DNA from: Cymbidium sinense
Taxonomy: Eukaryota > Streptophyta > Magnoliopsida > Asparagales > Orchidaceae
Direction of reading: 5' to 3'
Assembly: GCA_021442155.1 (NCBI GenBank)
Contig: CM038221.1
Location: 41,735,648 to 41,799,647 of the forward strand
DNA length: 64,000 nucleotides
Every line of letters begins with the position of its first letter. The stretch's first letter is position 1. The position numbers and the translations under genes were made by a program. Positions 1 to 13,200 of this stretch are shown in pieces. The notes under the pieces are model-generated. The model did no database searches, had not been told where the DNA came from, and saw only the letters and a program-made list of their open reading frames with translations.

Positions 1-3000
1 ACACCTGCAAAATAGAGATTAGCTAAACAAATCATATAATTTCCAAGCATGTATATTGTACTTAGCACCCCTCACATAGGTAACCAAGTCCACCTGGCCT
101 ATTGGATTATTCATAGGGGTATAAACACACTGCACAAAGCATTATATTTTATTACAATGCGTCCCTTAAGCATAATCCCCTGAGAAGATAATGGTTAGAC
201 TAAGATCACCTACCATTCATTCTACCATACACCCTAACATCCGGACTAAATAATATATCACAAAATAAAAGCAAACATCAAATCATGCACTGCCCTAACC
301 TAAAGCTAGAAATGGTGGTTTAGTCTAATGTGTGTGCCATTTAAGGTTTGTGTGGTATGCTTAGATATGGCTTTAATGCTTAAATTTTCTAAGTATGAAA
401 AATGTTCAACTTATATGGGTGATTTTATGTTTAAGTTGTTTAGTTGTTTTGGGTTAATTTTTATTCTATATTTTGATTTGATTTAAGTAAATCCTATAAT
501 TAATTACTAAGTTGTAAAGAGAGGAAAAAGAGAAGAGAACTTCTCTTTCCTTCCCTACTCTAAGTAATTTCTAAAGTGGATTCATATTTTATTTTATTTA
601 GTGAATGTCTTATTATATGTTTTAATTAATCTTAAGTTTAGCTTTTCCCTAAATAAACCTATTCAAAAAGAAAGACATTTTAATATTAAGTAAAGTGAAT
701 TAAGATCACAAAACACACATCACTTCATTTCTTTCCCAACATGTATAACATGTATATGAATGAATCCTAAGCATATCTATACATGAAAATGGGAATATTT
801 AGCACACTTTAATGATGAATGCTAAGTGTTACTTAAGAAAATTTGGATACTTTATTATACATGATTTTCATTAAGTAGAAAAGAGCTATTCTTTTATCCT
901 TTATTCATAAGCACATGTGTATGTATGAGAGTCATAAGTGAGTATGACGCCATTATTAGCACCAGGGGTGTAAGGTACAAGACCTACTTAGAGCTACTTA
1001 AAACCCAGGGTTGTCGGACTAATATACCACTTTCCTTAAATACATATGTACAAAAGAAATAAATAGAAAAAGAAAGATGCAAAGTTATGATGTTTATTTA
1101 ATTTTTGGTTTGTTTATGCAATTTATGTGTGTAAATGTAAAGATCCTTCTTAAGTTATAACATGGAAGAGGATAAGAGTAGATTTTAAGTAATTTTTATA
1201 TTCTTTTAAAAGAACTATACACTTTGCAAATCTTATTCAAATCCATGTTAAGAGGAAAGAAAGGAAGCAAACATAAACACATTTTTATATTCACATGCAA
1301 GCTTATAAATAAAGTATAAGCAACATACCTTTCAGTTTTGATATTTGATTTATAAGTTTTCAAAATTTTATATTTAATAGTGATAATAGCCATTCATATT
1401 TTTACTTTAGCCAACCCATGCAATTTGACATAAAGAAAACATTCCATTTTTAATTTGATTTTTAAAAGGGATGGATGCATGATTTTCATATGACATACAC
1501 ATTTAGCATGCTAGAAAAGAAATAAAGTGGTGAAAGCAATGTAAATTCATTCACCCTAATTAATTCCTATACACTATCCTATGAAATAAGAAAGTTCAAA
1601 GTGAATCAAAGTTTGTTTGATGTGTTTTGTATTTTGAATTTGCTTTATGTTTGATTTAGGAAATGTGAAGGAATGTTTCCTGGTCCTAACCCATTTCCCC
1701 ATATGTGAGTTAATTTAGTTTATTCTTAGGATCATTAGGTGATTTTTTATATTTTGTTTAGGTTAAGTGTGAATTAAGTGTGTTAATTACCCACCTACAC
1801 CTTAGCATACTTAACCAAATAATTATGAGCAATGGATGACATAAAACTACAAAAGGAATTTAAATCAGTAATGCACCTAAGAAATAAAGTGGCCTAATGC
1901 AATTGGCTCATGATTAATGATTAATTAGGCTAAAGGGTTTAATTTAAGTAATTTCATAACCCTTTCCACACATGTGAATTGGATTTTGATTTCCTTAATG
2001 TACTTAGGTTATTGAACACCTAAGCACCTACCCAAGATGAATTAGTTAAGTTCTAGAAGGTTTTTGAATTTTTATCAAATTAATTAGGTGGGTAATTAGT
2101 GGATTAATCCTTAATTAAACTTGGATTAAGGAAGAAAGAGGGCTTTAAGGAATAGCTTAAGGAGAATATCCCAAAATTATTCCCTAAACCTCTTGGTCAT
2201 TTAAACAAACCTTAATTAACTCAATCAAGGGATTAAACCACTTACATTTAAACTTAATTACATTAGGAGAGTAATTAAGAATGAATCAAGTAATTATCCT
2301 AATTAAACCATTAATAAATCCCAAGAAAATTTGGGGATGCAAAAGTCATCCCACTAAATACACATGAGAAGTTTGAGATTAATTAATGAAATAATCAGAG
2401 GGTAATTAGCCTAATCATATTCCCAATAAAACCCAAATTCATAAAATAACACTATTCAAAATCTATCAAAATTAATTTTATAATATTCTACATTCTATTA
2501 GCTTTCATATGCAATTTATTTTATATTTTTCTATTTTTTCTACACTTAGATATGAATATTTGAAGTTTTCATGATTTTTTCTTAATTAAATAGCCTAATT
2601 AAGTGGTTAATCCTCCATTGCGTGGATATGGCATGATGGGAGAGGCTAAGTTGTCACATCATGTAGCATCATGGGCTATTTCTCTCATCCATCGATCAAG
2701 GATCGGGCGTAAAGCATGTGGTATTAAAGGATTAAAATGATGAATCTACGTCTCTTGATCATGGTCGTCAATCCAAAATGAATAGATGGACGACCCATGA
2801 TCCATCCTAATCTTCTATGGGAGATGGCCACCGTCCAACTTCTAGGGGAAGATCCGAACTCCATTGAGTTCAGATTGAAACAAAATTCAACCCACACCAT
2901 CTAAGAGTAAAGGGGAACAGATCCAATGGCTAGATTCTAATGGGGTGAAACTTCCCTTCAAAAAGGACCAAGAGGAGATGAAATTATGCTTAGTTTAATG

Positions 3001-5676
3001 GAATACCTCACCGGAGGCTATCACCGACGCTCGATTCCCTTGAAGTAGCTTCATCTTATGGAGATGAAGCCTTGTTGAAGTTTTGAGATATTGAAATTGG
3101 ATGGATCTTCCTATGGACCAAGTTCACCTTCAAGTGGGCTCGGCCTTGGTCAATAGTACTCCTCCCTTGCTTGGAGAACTTGTGTGAAGGCTTTGGTGAA
3201 CTTGATTGAATTCCTTGATGAAGCTTGCAAAGTGAATTGGATTGGGTTAGAGTATTGAGTGAGATGGATTAGTGATGGAGCTCCCCTATTTTCAGTCTAA
3301 GAAAACTAAGAAATGGGAAATTTGAACTCACTCTAGAAGCTTGGGGAGACTTGGAAATGGTTCCTCTAGCTTCCCTAAGAGAGTGTTGAATTGAACTCAA
3401 ATTAGGGGGAGTATATCTCACCCTAGAGCAATCGGACAGAGGTTAGAGATGCTATTTTTGATCAATTGACCTCATGCAATGGGTTGTTAGTCCTTTTAGG
3501 GTTTGCACATGGGCCAGTTTGGCCAGAGAAGGGTAGTGGAGAAGTTGCTCATGTGGAAAAAGAGAGGAGGAATGATCCCCATGTGCTTATTTCCATGGGG
3601 GTGGTCGATTTTAACCTTGGGTTGGGCTGGTCTGACCCAAACCCAATGAGCTAGGTGCACCACACTCACTAGTGTCCACTTGGTCCACTAAGAGGGTGCC
3701 AAGTGGTCATATAGAGCATGTGACCAAATTCTAAGTGAATTTGGCCAAAATTTACCCTTCGACCTAAGGGTAAAATGGTCATTTAGCTTGAATTTTAATT
3801 TGAATATGGTTGGTATGATTGAAAAATGGGTTAGGCCAAGTTTCAATGAATTTGGAGTTGATTTGATATGATTTAGTTCATGTTGACCCATTTAGGTCAA
3901 AATGGGTGAACTTGAGTCAAGTTGACCAATTGATCAAATTGGGTCAAACCAAGAGTTGGGTCCAGTTCATATGACCATTTGAAATGTTTTGGCAACTTTG
4001 GTTTGGTTCAATTTGGTTATATATTTGGTTCATTTGATTTCGTTTAGGTCAAATGGGTCAAGTTGACTAATTTGACCCATTTGACTATTTTGGGTTAGGT
4101 CATGGGTTGTTTTAGGTTTCATTGGTTATTTGAAATGGATTGGCATCTTTGTTTCCAATCAATTTGGTTTATATTTGGATTTGGCTCAATTTGACCCATA
4201 AGGTCAAGTTGGGTTCAAGGTCAATTGGGCTAGGTTAGGTATAGTTGGCCAATTGAGACTTTGGTCAAGTTTAATAATCATTTTGGAATGAACTTGATCC
4301 ATTGGTTTCAATCAATTTGGATTAGATCAAGTTTCGACATATTTTGACTTTTTAGGTCAAATTGGGTCAACTTGGGTCAAGTGGCCAATTGGGCTAGGTT
4401 AGGCTCAAATGATGACTTGGTCAAGTTCAAACATTGATCATGAATGAGTTTTGATCAATGGTTTCAATCAATTTGGCCTATGGTGGATTTTGGAAAGTTT
4501 AGGTTTCATTTTGGCTAAGTGTTGACTTGGTCAATCCTTGAGACTTGGTTTGACCCAATTTGATTGATCATCTTATGATGATAGTTGCTCACAATGTGAG
4601 GCTTAGATGGGCTTAGTTCCATCCAATTTGGTTAAGATTGGAATTTGGCTCATAAGGGATACTTTAGGTCATTTTGGGTCAAGTGAGCCTAAGTAGGTCA
4701 AATGGCTTGGTCAAAGCTTGATTTGAGTTTAATGGAACTCACACATGGACTTATTATGATTGAAATATAAATCCATTTGCAAGTGATTTGAAGTCAAATG
4801 GGTTTTGATTCATTTGATAATTTCAAGTTCAAAAGGGTGAACATGAGTTTGACTTGGGTTTGATTTTTGAATTTGGTTTTGGTTTGATGATTGAAGTTTA
4901 TTTTTTATATTTGGATTCATGATTGAAGGATTGAATCATGAAGAAAAATCAAAGGTTTGGCTTGATTTGAAATTGATTTGGCTAAGTTCAAGAATTTGAC
5001 TCAAAAGGCTTAGGTTGAATTTGAGTTTGAGTTTTAAATTGATTTTTGGTGATTTGAATTTATATTTCATTTATATTTGTGAATATAAATGGGTTATGAG
5101 AAAATTCCTTGAATTTGAATTGATTTAGATTTGATTTGAGCTAAGTCCATGAGAGGGAATCAAAATGACTTAGGAAAGATTTTTTTTATTTGAATTTTGA
5201 ATTTGGTTTGATTGATTTAATTTATATTTCATTTATATATGTGAATATAAATGGGTTATAAGAAAATTCCTTGAATTTGAATTGATTTAGATTTGATTTG
5301 AGCAAAGTCCATGAGTGGGAATCAAAATGACTTAGGAAATATTTTGGAATCAATCATGGGCTTCAATCATGGTTTCAATTATTTGGAATTGATTCATGGT
5401 TTGAAAATCCATTGAATTGATTCAAGGTTTGTGTTAGAGTTGAGTATGGAGTTTTGACTTGGAAGAAAGAAGTGAGGATTTGGTTGTATAGGGTAGGCAT
5501 CTTCTAACACCCTAAGACATAACCTATTCCTATGGCTAACTCTTAAGTCTCTAGGGTTAGGTTGAGTGTCCACAATCACTAGATGTGTCTTAAGACTTAG
5601 GAACTCTTAAAGTCAAAGAGAAGTCCTATGTCTATGATGGAGGGGTTGAGAGCTCATCTTAAAAATAAGGTCAACA
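1..5676 (-). repeat. 3' LTR of element 1 (partial)
   Basis: This aligns almost throughout with 21107-25872. Position 9 pairs with about 21107, and the end ...AAGGTCAACA at 5676 pairs with ...GAGGTCAACA at 25872. In one block of about 550 bp (around 4000-4550 against 24290-24830) I counted about 35 differences by eye, so the two LTRs have diverged clearly since insertion. This copy keeps about 825 bp (about 2089-2910) that the 5' LTR has lost. It holds no gene: short open frames such as 3466-3654 recur in the other LTR only because the DNA is duplicated. Long tracts of TTAATTA-rich sequence fill 1800-2600. Confidence 0.9.
3880..4720 (-). repeat. TTGAC/GTCAA-rich degenerate repeat in U3 of the element 1 3' LTR
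   Basis: Short variants of GGTCAAATTGGGTCAA and TTGACCAATTTG recur throughout this stretch, in both orientations. The same type of sequence lies at the equivalent place in every LTR copy (24130-25000, 34320-35280, 51600-52320, 53000-54010). In element sense it lies roughly 0.5-1.8 kb into the LTR, in what should be U3. TTGAC followed by C or T is the W-box core bound by WRKY factors; regulation by them is only inference. Confidence 0.6.
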
Positions 5677-8376
5677 AAGGGAGCCCAATAGGTGTGGTGT
5701 GACTAACAAGGAACACCGCATGTATTGGTGTTGACCGAAATGATCAACAACACTGAATGATCATAAAAGCTAATAGGGACGATCTACTCTTAACCCAAGG
5801 TGTAGAAGGAATTCAGAGCTTAGTGCAATGTGACTCTACTCATGTCAAGAACAAAGAGAGGAAAGGAGGAATCCACTAGGGATAGAATATGTGAACCTTC
5901 CACTAAGAAGCAGGTTCAAGTCATCATAAAGGGGATGAGAGATTTGATTTGATTCTTACTAGGGAGAAAAAAAAAGATTTTGATTCAATTTGTTGTTTGT
6001 TTAATTGTGTTTGTTTTGACTCCACTGGAGATATAAAAGTGAACTTTCCACCAGGGAGGCAAGTCCAAGTCATCCACAAGAGAGGAAAGGTTGTGAAATC
6101 CGTTGAGGGATTAGAATTCTAGATCCGCTGGAGAGCTAGAAAGACTTGCATCTCACTGAGGAGAAGCAAAAGATTTTGATTTGGGTTGATTGATTATTTT
6201 GTTTTGTTTGTTTCACTCCACTGAGGGAGGAGGGTTGAATTTGTTTTAGATTTTTAGATTTTGGATCTTGAGATGGACCCTGTTGGTTTACGATGGATCT
6301 TGGAGTAAGCCATGAGGCTGACCTTAACTCAGATTTACCATTCCAAAGGGGTAGTCTACAAAACACATAGTAGGACTAGCCAACCAAAGGGATGCCTTTC
6401 GGTGTGCAATTGCTGTAATTAGGAGGAAATCATAATAAACTTACATCCTCCAAAGTAGGGACCTTGTTCTTTGGGGTGATCTATTGCAAGGGCAATGAAT
6501 GAACCTAACAGGTGAGTGAATGTCAGGGGACTTAAGATCACTCAGATAATCAAGATTAATTTTTTATTTTATATTTTGATGGATTATGTTGGTTGTGATG
6601 GATCACTGCGAGAATGAGCTTATATCGGCCTATATCTTAAATTTATAACCAAAGGGAGTGCTTCGGTGATGGGAGAACTATCCACCAAAGGAGTGCCTTT
6701 TGGTTTTGTGATCAATTTAAGGAAGAAAGCTCGGACTCACATCTTCCACTACAAAGACCAGGGTGATCGGTTGCTTTGGGCAAAAATCAAACTCGACTAC
6801 CGGTCGGTTGCGAGTCATGCTAGAAAGAATGCATCATAGTCTTACATCTTCCAAAGTGGAATGACTTGGGTAACTACTTGTGGCAAAATAGATTGAACGA
6901 CTAAGGGTGACTACGGGTGAGTATTGACCGAGGATTTATCTTAACTCAGGTGGTTAGGCAATTCCTATAGGGAGTTCTGCTGATACTATCCTAAAGATAT
7001 GATATTTGCAGGGGAAAATGGGCCCTTTGGGGGCTTGAATTCCTAATCCATAAGTGAATATATATTTGTTTGTTTAGTTTGTTTATCATGGACCCTGTTA
7101 GTTTTCGAGGGATCAAATTGAGAAGGAGCTTATATCAGCCTAGACCTGTCTCAGATTTACTAAACCAAGGGAGAATCTGCGCATCCGTTGAACAAATTCT
7201 CCAACCATAGGGGTGGCTACTAGGAAAGAGGGACTGTCCAATCCAAGAGTAACCCGGGTAGTGTCTAAATGGGATCACAAATGATGTGATCTAAATAGAA
7301 TGCCCATAGGGAGAAGGGCCACTAAAGGTTTGATCCAAAACCTCGGAGAAGATGACATGGCTAGTCATATATCAAATAGGTATTCAGTGGCAAACTCAAG
7401 GAGAAAACATGGGGATTCACATCTATCAAGAGTGGTGTATCCACTGGGTGAGTCGCTGTCAGCATAGCGAACATCAACCAACCTAAGGTGCCTGTCGATT
7501 TGCAACAATCAGCCTAGGAAGAAAGCTTGGGACTCACATCCTCCTATAGCATGATTGCTGGGATAGTCTATCTTGACTTGATAGGTTTTATCCGACCTGG
7601 GAGTGAATTCCACTGGGGGACTTACATCAACTCAAATGTAGTCAAGAGGAAAGGAGCCTCTGGGGGACTTATCCTAAACCTCAAATATACTCAACATAGT
7701 TAGATCATGATGATTAGTTCAAGAGGAAAGCTCAGGGAGTCACATCTTCTTTAACAAAATCAATATGAGGTAGCTTACTGGCTGGGTAGTGAAGTATACC
7801 ATACTAACAAGGCGCTCGTTGGTTTTGCAATGGTCAAGTTAGGAAGAAAGCATGGGAACTCACATCTTCCAAACAAGTGACCACTGGGGTGACATACTAA
7901 TGAGGTAGCATGTAGACCCGACCTAGAGCAGCTAATGGCTTGCTCTCATATCAAAATATCCCGAGATAAAAGACATGTGTTTATTTTTGTGCTTTGTGTT
8001 AAAGGGAATAGGACGCCTCTTGGGTTATTTCACACCTATCATAAACACGCTTGGGGAATTTGATGAAATGGTGTCATGGATGGCAACGAGATTTCTACCA
8101 AGAAAGGATGTCGTTCGAGTTCTCTCACACATAACTTAGTTGTCCTAATCAAAATAGGATGCCTCTTGGGTTCTCTCACACTTATTATAATAGCATAGGG
8201 AAATTATGTTTGATTATATTTGTGTTGTGAAAGAGGGATAAGATGCTTGGGGACTCTTCACCTATCTAAACATGTCATGCGGTCATAAGACAAACAAACA
8301 ATGCTTGAAAGAAGAAGATTTTGATGAAATGGAATCAATTTTTTATCCTTTTATGATAATTATTTTCAAACATATT
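5677..8376 (-). other. 3' untranslated region of element 1, with short dispersed repeats
   Basis: This is about 2.7 kb between the pol stop and the 3' LTR, with no open frame matching a known retroelement protein. Degenerate short motifs recur on the plus strand. Variants of ACTCACATCTTCC occur near 6440, 6733, 6840, 7418, 7528, 7738 and 7858. Variants of CATGGACCCTGTTGGTTT occur near 6270 and 7085. Variants of GCCTCTTGGGTTCTCTCACAC occur near 8015 and 8160. Long repeated 3' regions are known in Tat-lineage elements. I could not find a polypurine tract next to the LTR on the expected strand. Confidence 0.6.
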
Positions 8377-9460
8377 TTATGGGTAATATTTCTTTAAATA
8401 GAGCCCATTAATTGGAAGCATCGGGTGTTCCCCTTTATCAATGAGGCGATAATATCCTCCTTGGTAGGCCTTCTCTATGACATAAGAGCCTTCCTAAGTG
8501 GGTTCAAACTTACCTCCCATCTTTTGATGGGTAGCAATTGGTCTCCTTAGAACTAACACAAGTTCTTCTACTTGGAAAGACCTAGAGCAGACTAGCTTGT
8601 TGTGAGCTTGAATCATTTTGGCCTTATACAACTCGAGGTTCTAGCATGCTCATAGGTGACTCTCCTCCAAACCTTTGAGCTCTTCTAATAGCTTTGTTTT
8701 CTCTGATCTTGCTATCCTTAGTGATGAGAGTTGAACTTTTAAAAGTAGAACAGCTTCGGACCCATACACTAAGGAAAATGGGATAAACTGAGTTGGAGTT
8801 TGGTATGTGGTGTGGTAGGCCACAAGGATTCAACAAACTGCTCATTCTACTGCCGCTTATTATCATCAAGAGTCTTCTTTAATATTTGGATGAGAGTTTT
8901 GTTGAATGCTTCTAAGCCATTTCACTATGGGGTAGATGGTGGAGTATCTCCAATCTATATGTCTTCGGAAGTTGATCTTGGTGCTTTTGAATGCGTACCA
9001 TTATCAAATATAATTCATCGAGGCACCCGAACTATATATGATATGGTTCCTAAAAATTGAAGCACATCGGTGACCTCTGAGTGGGATTGCCTCACCACTT
9101 GGAAAAGTAGTGGTGGATAAGATGAGCGATGACCCTTGGAAGAAGGAGGATCGATCGGACCCACAATATCAGTACCCCAACACTCAAATGGCCATGAGGC
9201 CAATGTAGGGTGTAGAATGTTGGGTGGTTGATGTAAGACCACAATGTGTACCTGACACTGATGGCATGTCCTAGCTACATCCATGCAGTCTATAATCATT
9301 GAAGTCCAGTAGTATCTTAGTCTCTTGATCTTCGTCTTCATCTTTGTAGATGTGCTCATGACAAATGTACCTCGGTTACAATGCCATAGGCTTCATGTTT
9401 ATCTAAATAACGTAACCATATTTGGTCAAATCATACAGGTGCCATCAAGCGAGCATAAGA
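8377..9460 (-). pseudogene. Integrase (pol C-terminus) of element 1, broken
   Basis: Integrase inserts the element cDNA into the genome. Reading from high to low coordinates: the zinc-binding H2C2 region (RCHQCQ-like, CMDVARTCHQCQVH), then HQPPNILHPTLASWPFE and WGTDIVGPI (first catalytic Asp), FDNGTH (second Asp), and NGLEAFNKTLIQILKK (catalytic Glu). The C-terminal part ends NGLYLKKYYP followed by TAA at 8377-8379. The residues of the D,D,E triad are still readable, but several stops and frameshifts separate the parts; the longest open piece is 9015-9359. The domain order and the ending match Tat-type integrases. Confidence 0.85.
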
Positions 9461-10130
9461 GAGCTTTCTATTTCACACGATGGGCTTGTGACTTTTCTTG
9501 AGGTAGTTTTATCATTGTTCAAATAGTCTATGAATGAGCGGTTGCCTCCAATCAGCTCCATCCTTATAGGCAATGGCTCTCCTTCAAGAAAGTCTCTGAT
9601 GAGTTCAACATCAATAAGGATAAGGTCTATTTTGGACCCTTATTAATGGACTCATCTTCGTGCCAATTCTTTGGCAAGTTTGGCCAAAGCATCTGCTACT
9701 ACATTCTCTGCTCGAGGAACCTTATAGATGGTGACTTCAGAGATTTAGGCCAACAACTTCATGGTATACTTGTGGTAATGATGAAGCTTGGGTTTGAGAA
9801 CCTTGTATGACCAAGCAATCTGATTGATGACCAATAAAGAATCCCCATAGATGTTGATGCTCTTAACACACACTGTGATGGCTAACTCTAGATCGACAAT
9901 CAAAGCCTTATTACTCAGCTTCATTATTGGTGCAGGGATTGGAAAGTTAATATGAGAATCTCATGACATCATGGCCTGGAGTTAAGAGAACTATTCCTAC
10001 CCGCTTTCTAGAAGAGTAGATGGTGCTTCCCCTTTATGAAAGAAGCTACCATCAAAATACATCTCCCATCGGGTTGTCAACCTCCCTAAGTTCATGATTT
10101 GTTCATCAAGGGATCGTCACTAATGAGAAT
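9461..10130 (-). pseudogene. Second (plant/archaeal-type) RNase H of element 1, broken
   Basis: Fragments read MYFDGS (10050-10065), NPCTNNEAE, INQIAWSYKVLKPKLHHYHKY and ENVVADALAKLAKEL. These are the D, E and final D regions of an extra RNase H domain placed between the Ty3 RNase H and the integrase, which is diagnostic of the Tat branch. RNase H degrades the RNA strand of RNA:DNA hybrids during reverse transcription. Stops and frame changes interrupt it. The equivalent in element 2 is better preserved. Confidence 0.8.
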
Positions 10131-11657
10131 CATTACAAAGTGGGTGTAAGAAATCACTAGTGCTTGTCCTTTATACATGGAGGGTACGAATGTGATATCA
10201 AACTAGAGAGATCATACCATCATGCCAAACATCAGATAGCATTGGCGTGTCATGAGATCTTGCGGTGGATTGGTTGAAATCAAGTTCACCTTATGAGAAA
10301 GCATAGTGTAGCTTTTGGGAGGCAAAAAATCAAAGCTAGCAATGTTTCTCAATAGGTGGATAGTTCACTTCAGCGAATGGATGATGATGAGGTAGTAGAG
10401 CACTCTCCTTCCCTTCATCATTGGCTTGGGCCAACAAAGTGTCGAGAGTCATCAATATAGCGATGTAAAAGTGGCTCAGGATAGGGTACTAGAACTAGTG
10501 GCTTCACCAAATACTGCTTAATATCTTCAAAGACATGTTGGCACTTATCATCCCACTTGAATTTGGCATCCTTTTTTACAAGTACTGAGAATGCTTTGCA
10601 TCTCTCCGATAGGTTGGAAATAAAGTGTCTTAGATATGTAACCATCCTTGAAAGATCGAGTTGAGTTAAACTCTTAGGAGGTGGCATTTCTAAGATAGCT
10701 TTTTTATCTTTTCGGATCTATTTCTATTCCCCGGTGTGACAATAAAACCAAGGAATTTCCTAAAGCTACTCGAATACACTTAGGATTCATTTTGAGGTTA
10801 TATTATCTTAACCATTCAAAAACTCTCAAGTCAAAGAGATGGTCTTCCTTTTCTCTACTCTTGACTACTAGATCATCAACATAGCACTCAACCGATGATG
10901 GATGAGTTCATTGTTGAAGATTTGAGTCATTGGTATGTAGCACCAACATTTTAAGGCGAAAGGCATGACCTATAATAGATTAGATTCGATTGAAAAGTAG
11001 TATTTCTTTCATCCTGATCTTGATTTGTTATAGCGGATGACCCATCCATGAAGGAAAAATTACATGAGATGAGTGATGTCCACCATTACGGTATAGGAAG
11101 AAAACTCATCCTTAGGACATGCCTTATTTAAGTCCCTAAAATCCATGCATATGAATTTGGCCATTCTTCTTCTTCTTAATTGGGATGACAGCAACCGGGT
11201 AGGGGTATTTTTTTTTCATGATGAAATTAGCATCGATCAATTTCTTGACTTCATAAATGACCTATTGTTTGATATCTAATCGCATGCGTCTAAGAGCTTG
11301 CTTGATAGGGTTAGCACTAGGGTCTATTGCTAGTTTATGAACTACTATGTTAGGAGATAATCTGGGCATCTCTTCATAACTCCATGCAAAGCAGTCCATA
11401 AACTTAGGAAATTGCCTAACTAAGTCATTGGTTTCTTCTTCATTCAACAATGAACTGATGTATGTCATGCATGGATTTTCTTCTGTCCCGAGGTTGATTT
11501 CTTTAAGCTTGTAAATTATTGAATGGATCTTTTCTTCAAATTCGGGTGGTGCATCTTTGATTTGGAGATCATGTGGATCATTTGAAGTTTTAAAATACAC
11601 ATCCTCATGAGTTGGTTTGGTGTGAAAAGAACCTATCGACTCAATGGTTGGTGACAA
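10131..11657 (-). pseudogene. Reverse transcriptase plus first RNase H of element 1, broken
   Basis: RT copies element RNA into cDNA. The N-terminal part (11262-11657) contains FAWSYEEMPRLSPNIVVHKL and KQALRRMRLDIKQ, the usual entry to Ty3/gypsy RT. It is followed, after a stop, by VKKLIDANFI and VIPIKKKKNGQ. The catalytic box reads ECYVDDLVVKS; the YVDD codons are the complement of 10872-10883. The connection piece at 10418-10687 contains YLRHFISNLSERCK and AFSVLVKKDAKFKWDDKCQ, with the start of the first RNase H after it. Several stops lie between these blocks. Confidence 0.9.
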
Positions 11658-12530
11658 CTAAGCGGTAATCATCATCGATTGGACCATACCAAATCCTAGT
11701 CTTCTTGTGCATCCCACTGTGTTGTTCCATAGCTTTTTGAAGTACTCTGACCTATGCTTAGACCATGAATAAAGAATCAAACCCTTCTTTGCAAGATTAA
11801 TAACACAAGGTGAGTGTCAATCAAAAGGTAATTTCATTAATTCTTAATATGATTCTCCTCAAGTTCTAGATCAACTTCAGGACTTGAGGAGGATGATCCC
11901 AAAAAGAATCTCTTTGGCTTCAGATCCTTGAAGATTGAGGGGCTTCCTTAACTACTAAACCTTCAACTTTTTGAGATGAAAGTGAGGTTAGAGCTAAGGT
12001 TCCTAACTAGAGCATGATAGTTTTACATACGATTGAATACTTTGCTTTTTGAGTCTTCATCTTTTGTATTTAAATGTCACCTCAATGAAACCGAGAGGGA
12101 TTGGCTAGTATGCTAAACACATTATACTCATACTTTGAGCTAGATTCCAAGTCTATGTGAATAGTAGGGGTACTCTTATGAACTGAAACATAACCCATGT
12201 TGGCTGATGGCCGACCAGGGGTCCTTCCACCTCTGGGACTGCCTCTCTTTCTGCCTCTACCTCTACCTAGTGGAGGTCAAGTCATCCTACCCACATGTCC
12301 ATATGATGGAATGAATTGTGGGTGGAATGTGATATGCGACTCTATTTCTTCTTCAATTTCCCTTTCTTGTTCACTTGGATTTTCCTTTTTCTTTCCTTTT
12401 TGTTTTGCTTTTTTTTCTTCATTTTCTTTTTCTTTTGAATTTGAATTTTATCCAAGTTCATGAGAAAGGGTGTTTTCAGGAATATAGTAGGTTGCACCCT
12501 CATATATCTCAACCTCTCTAACTAAAAATA
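11658..12530 (-). pseudogene. Protease-RT linker of element 1, with K/E-rich tract
   Basis: No catalytic domain is visible here. On the minus strand a tract rich in Lys and Glu (complement of about 12345-12450) is followed by an RGRGRKRGSPRGG-type basic, glycine-rich stretch and by TIHIDLESS. The same order of blocks appears in element 2 (29460-29770) and begins in element 3 (63785-63875), so it is a constant linker of this family. The plus-strand frame at 12197-12463 is its shadow. Stops interrupt it. Confidence 0.6.
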
Positions 12531-13200
12531 GATTTTCATCTCTTTTGACATAGTATTCAATCTCATCCTTCCTAAAGTTGATGCACTTATGGAGGGAGGA
12601 TGGAATCATCTTATTCTAATGTATCCAGGGATACCGAGTAAAGTGGTGAGTGAAGTATTCGAATCAATGATATAAAACTTGGTTTCAGTCTTCCAGTCAC
12701 CTATCTCCAAAGGCAACATTATGGAACCTAAAGACCTCTCTCCTTATTCATTGAATCCTCTCAACATCATCCATCTCCTGAGTGGAGATGTCGATCCTCA
12801 AAATAGGTCTTTAGACTCATAATGTTCATCAATGCACCGGATTGATGAGAACTCTGGTAAGTCTGAATCATCCCATGCCAACTATAATGTAGAGGGGAAG
12901 GTTGTGCTCCATGTCCCCTAGAAGAAGGTCTTCATCCATGAAAGTGATTCCCTGAGCTTCTCTGGAGTAATGTGCCTCCTCACCAATAGTGATTAGTTGA
13001 GCTAAGCACATTTCAGGATCAAGAAGAGCCTTGATTAGTGATTCCCTCATCTCTTTGGATAAGACAAGGGCATCGTACATGCTTAGCTTAGATGGAAACT
13101 TTCTTAGGTGAGAGAGGATATTGTAGTCCACCTTGGGCTGATCCTCCACAAGCATATCCAAGGGTGGAGCATCCTATGGAGGGGCTTCTTGATCCTCAAA
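12531..13200 (-). pseudogene. Aspartic protease region of element 1, broken
   Basis: The open piece at 12868-13161 reads LRKFPSKLSMYDALVLSKEM, FMDEDLLLGDMEHNLPLYI and so on, the conserved lead-in to protease in Tat-type polyproteins. The protease core follows as RLTRVLIN, a frame change, then GALMNIMSLKT and LRIDIS. The catalytic Asp of the D-S-G-A box is replaced by Asn and the frame shifts inside the box, so no active protease is possible. Downstream, YPWIH and MIPSSLHKCINF match the end of this domain in element 3. Confidence 0.75.

Noticed and set aside
3466..3654. Open frame of 62 codons with a close copy at 23753-23941
   Set aside because: Both lie at the same place in the two LTRs of element 1, antisense to it, and similarity reflects LTR duplication. 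I found no counterpart open frame in the solo LTR or the other LTRs.
5677..5683. AAGGGAG next to the LTR end, as a polypurine tract
   Set aside because: Element 1 is on the minus strand, so the tract should be pyrimidine-rich on the plus strand; this one is on the wrong strand.
12197..12463. Plus-strand frame of 88 codons rich in Phe, Ser and Pro
   Set aside because: It is the shadow of the Lys/Glu-rich and Gly/Arg-rich linker on the minus strand, as also at 29479-29901.
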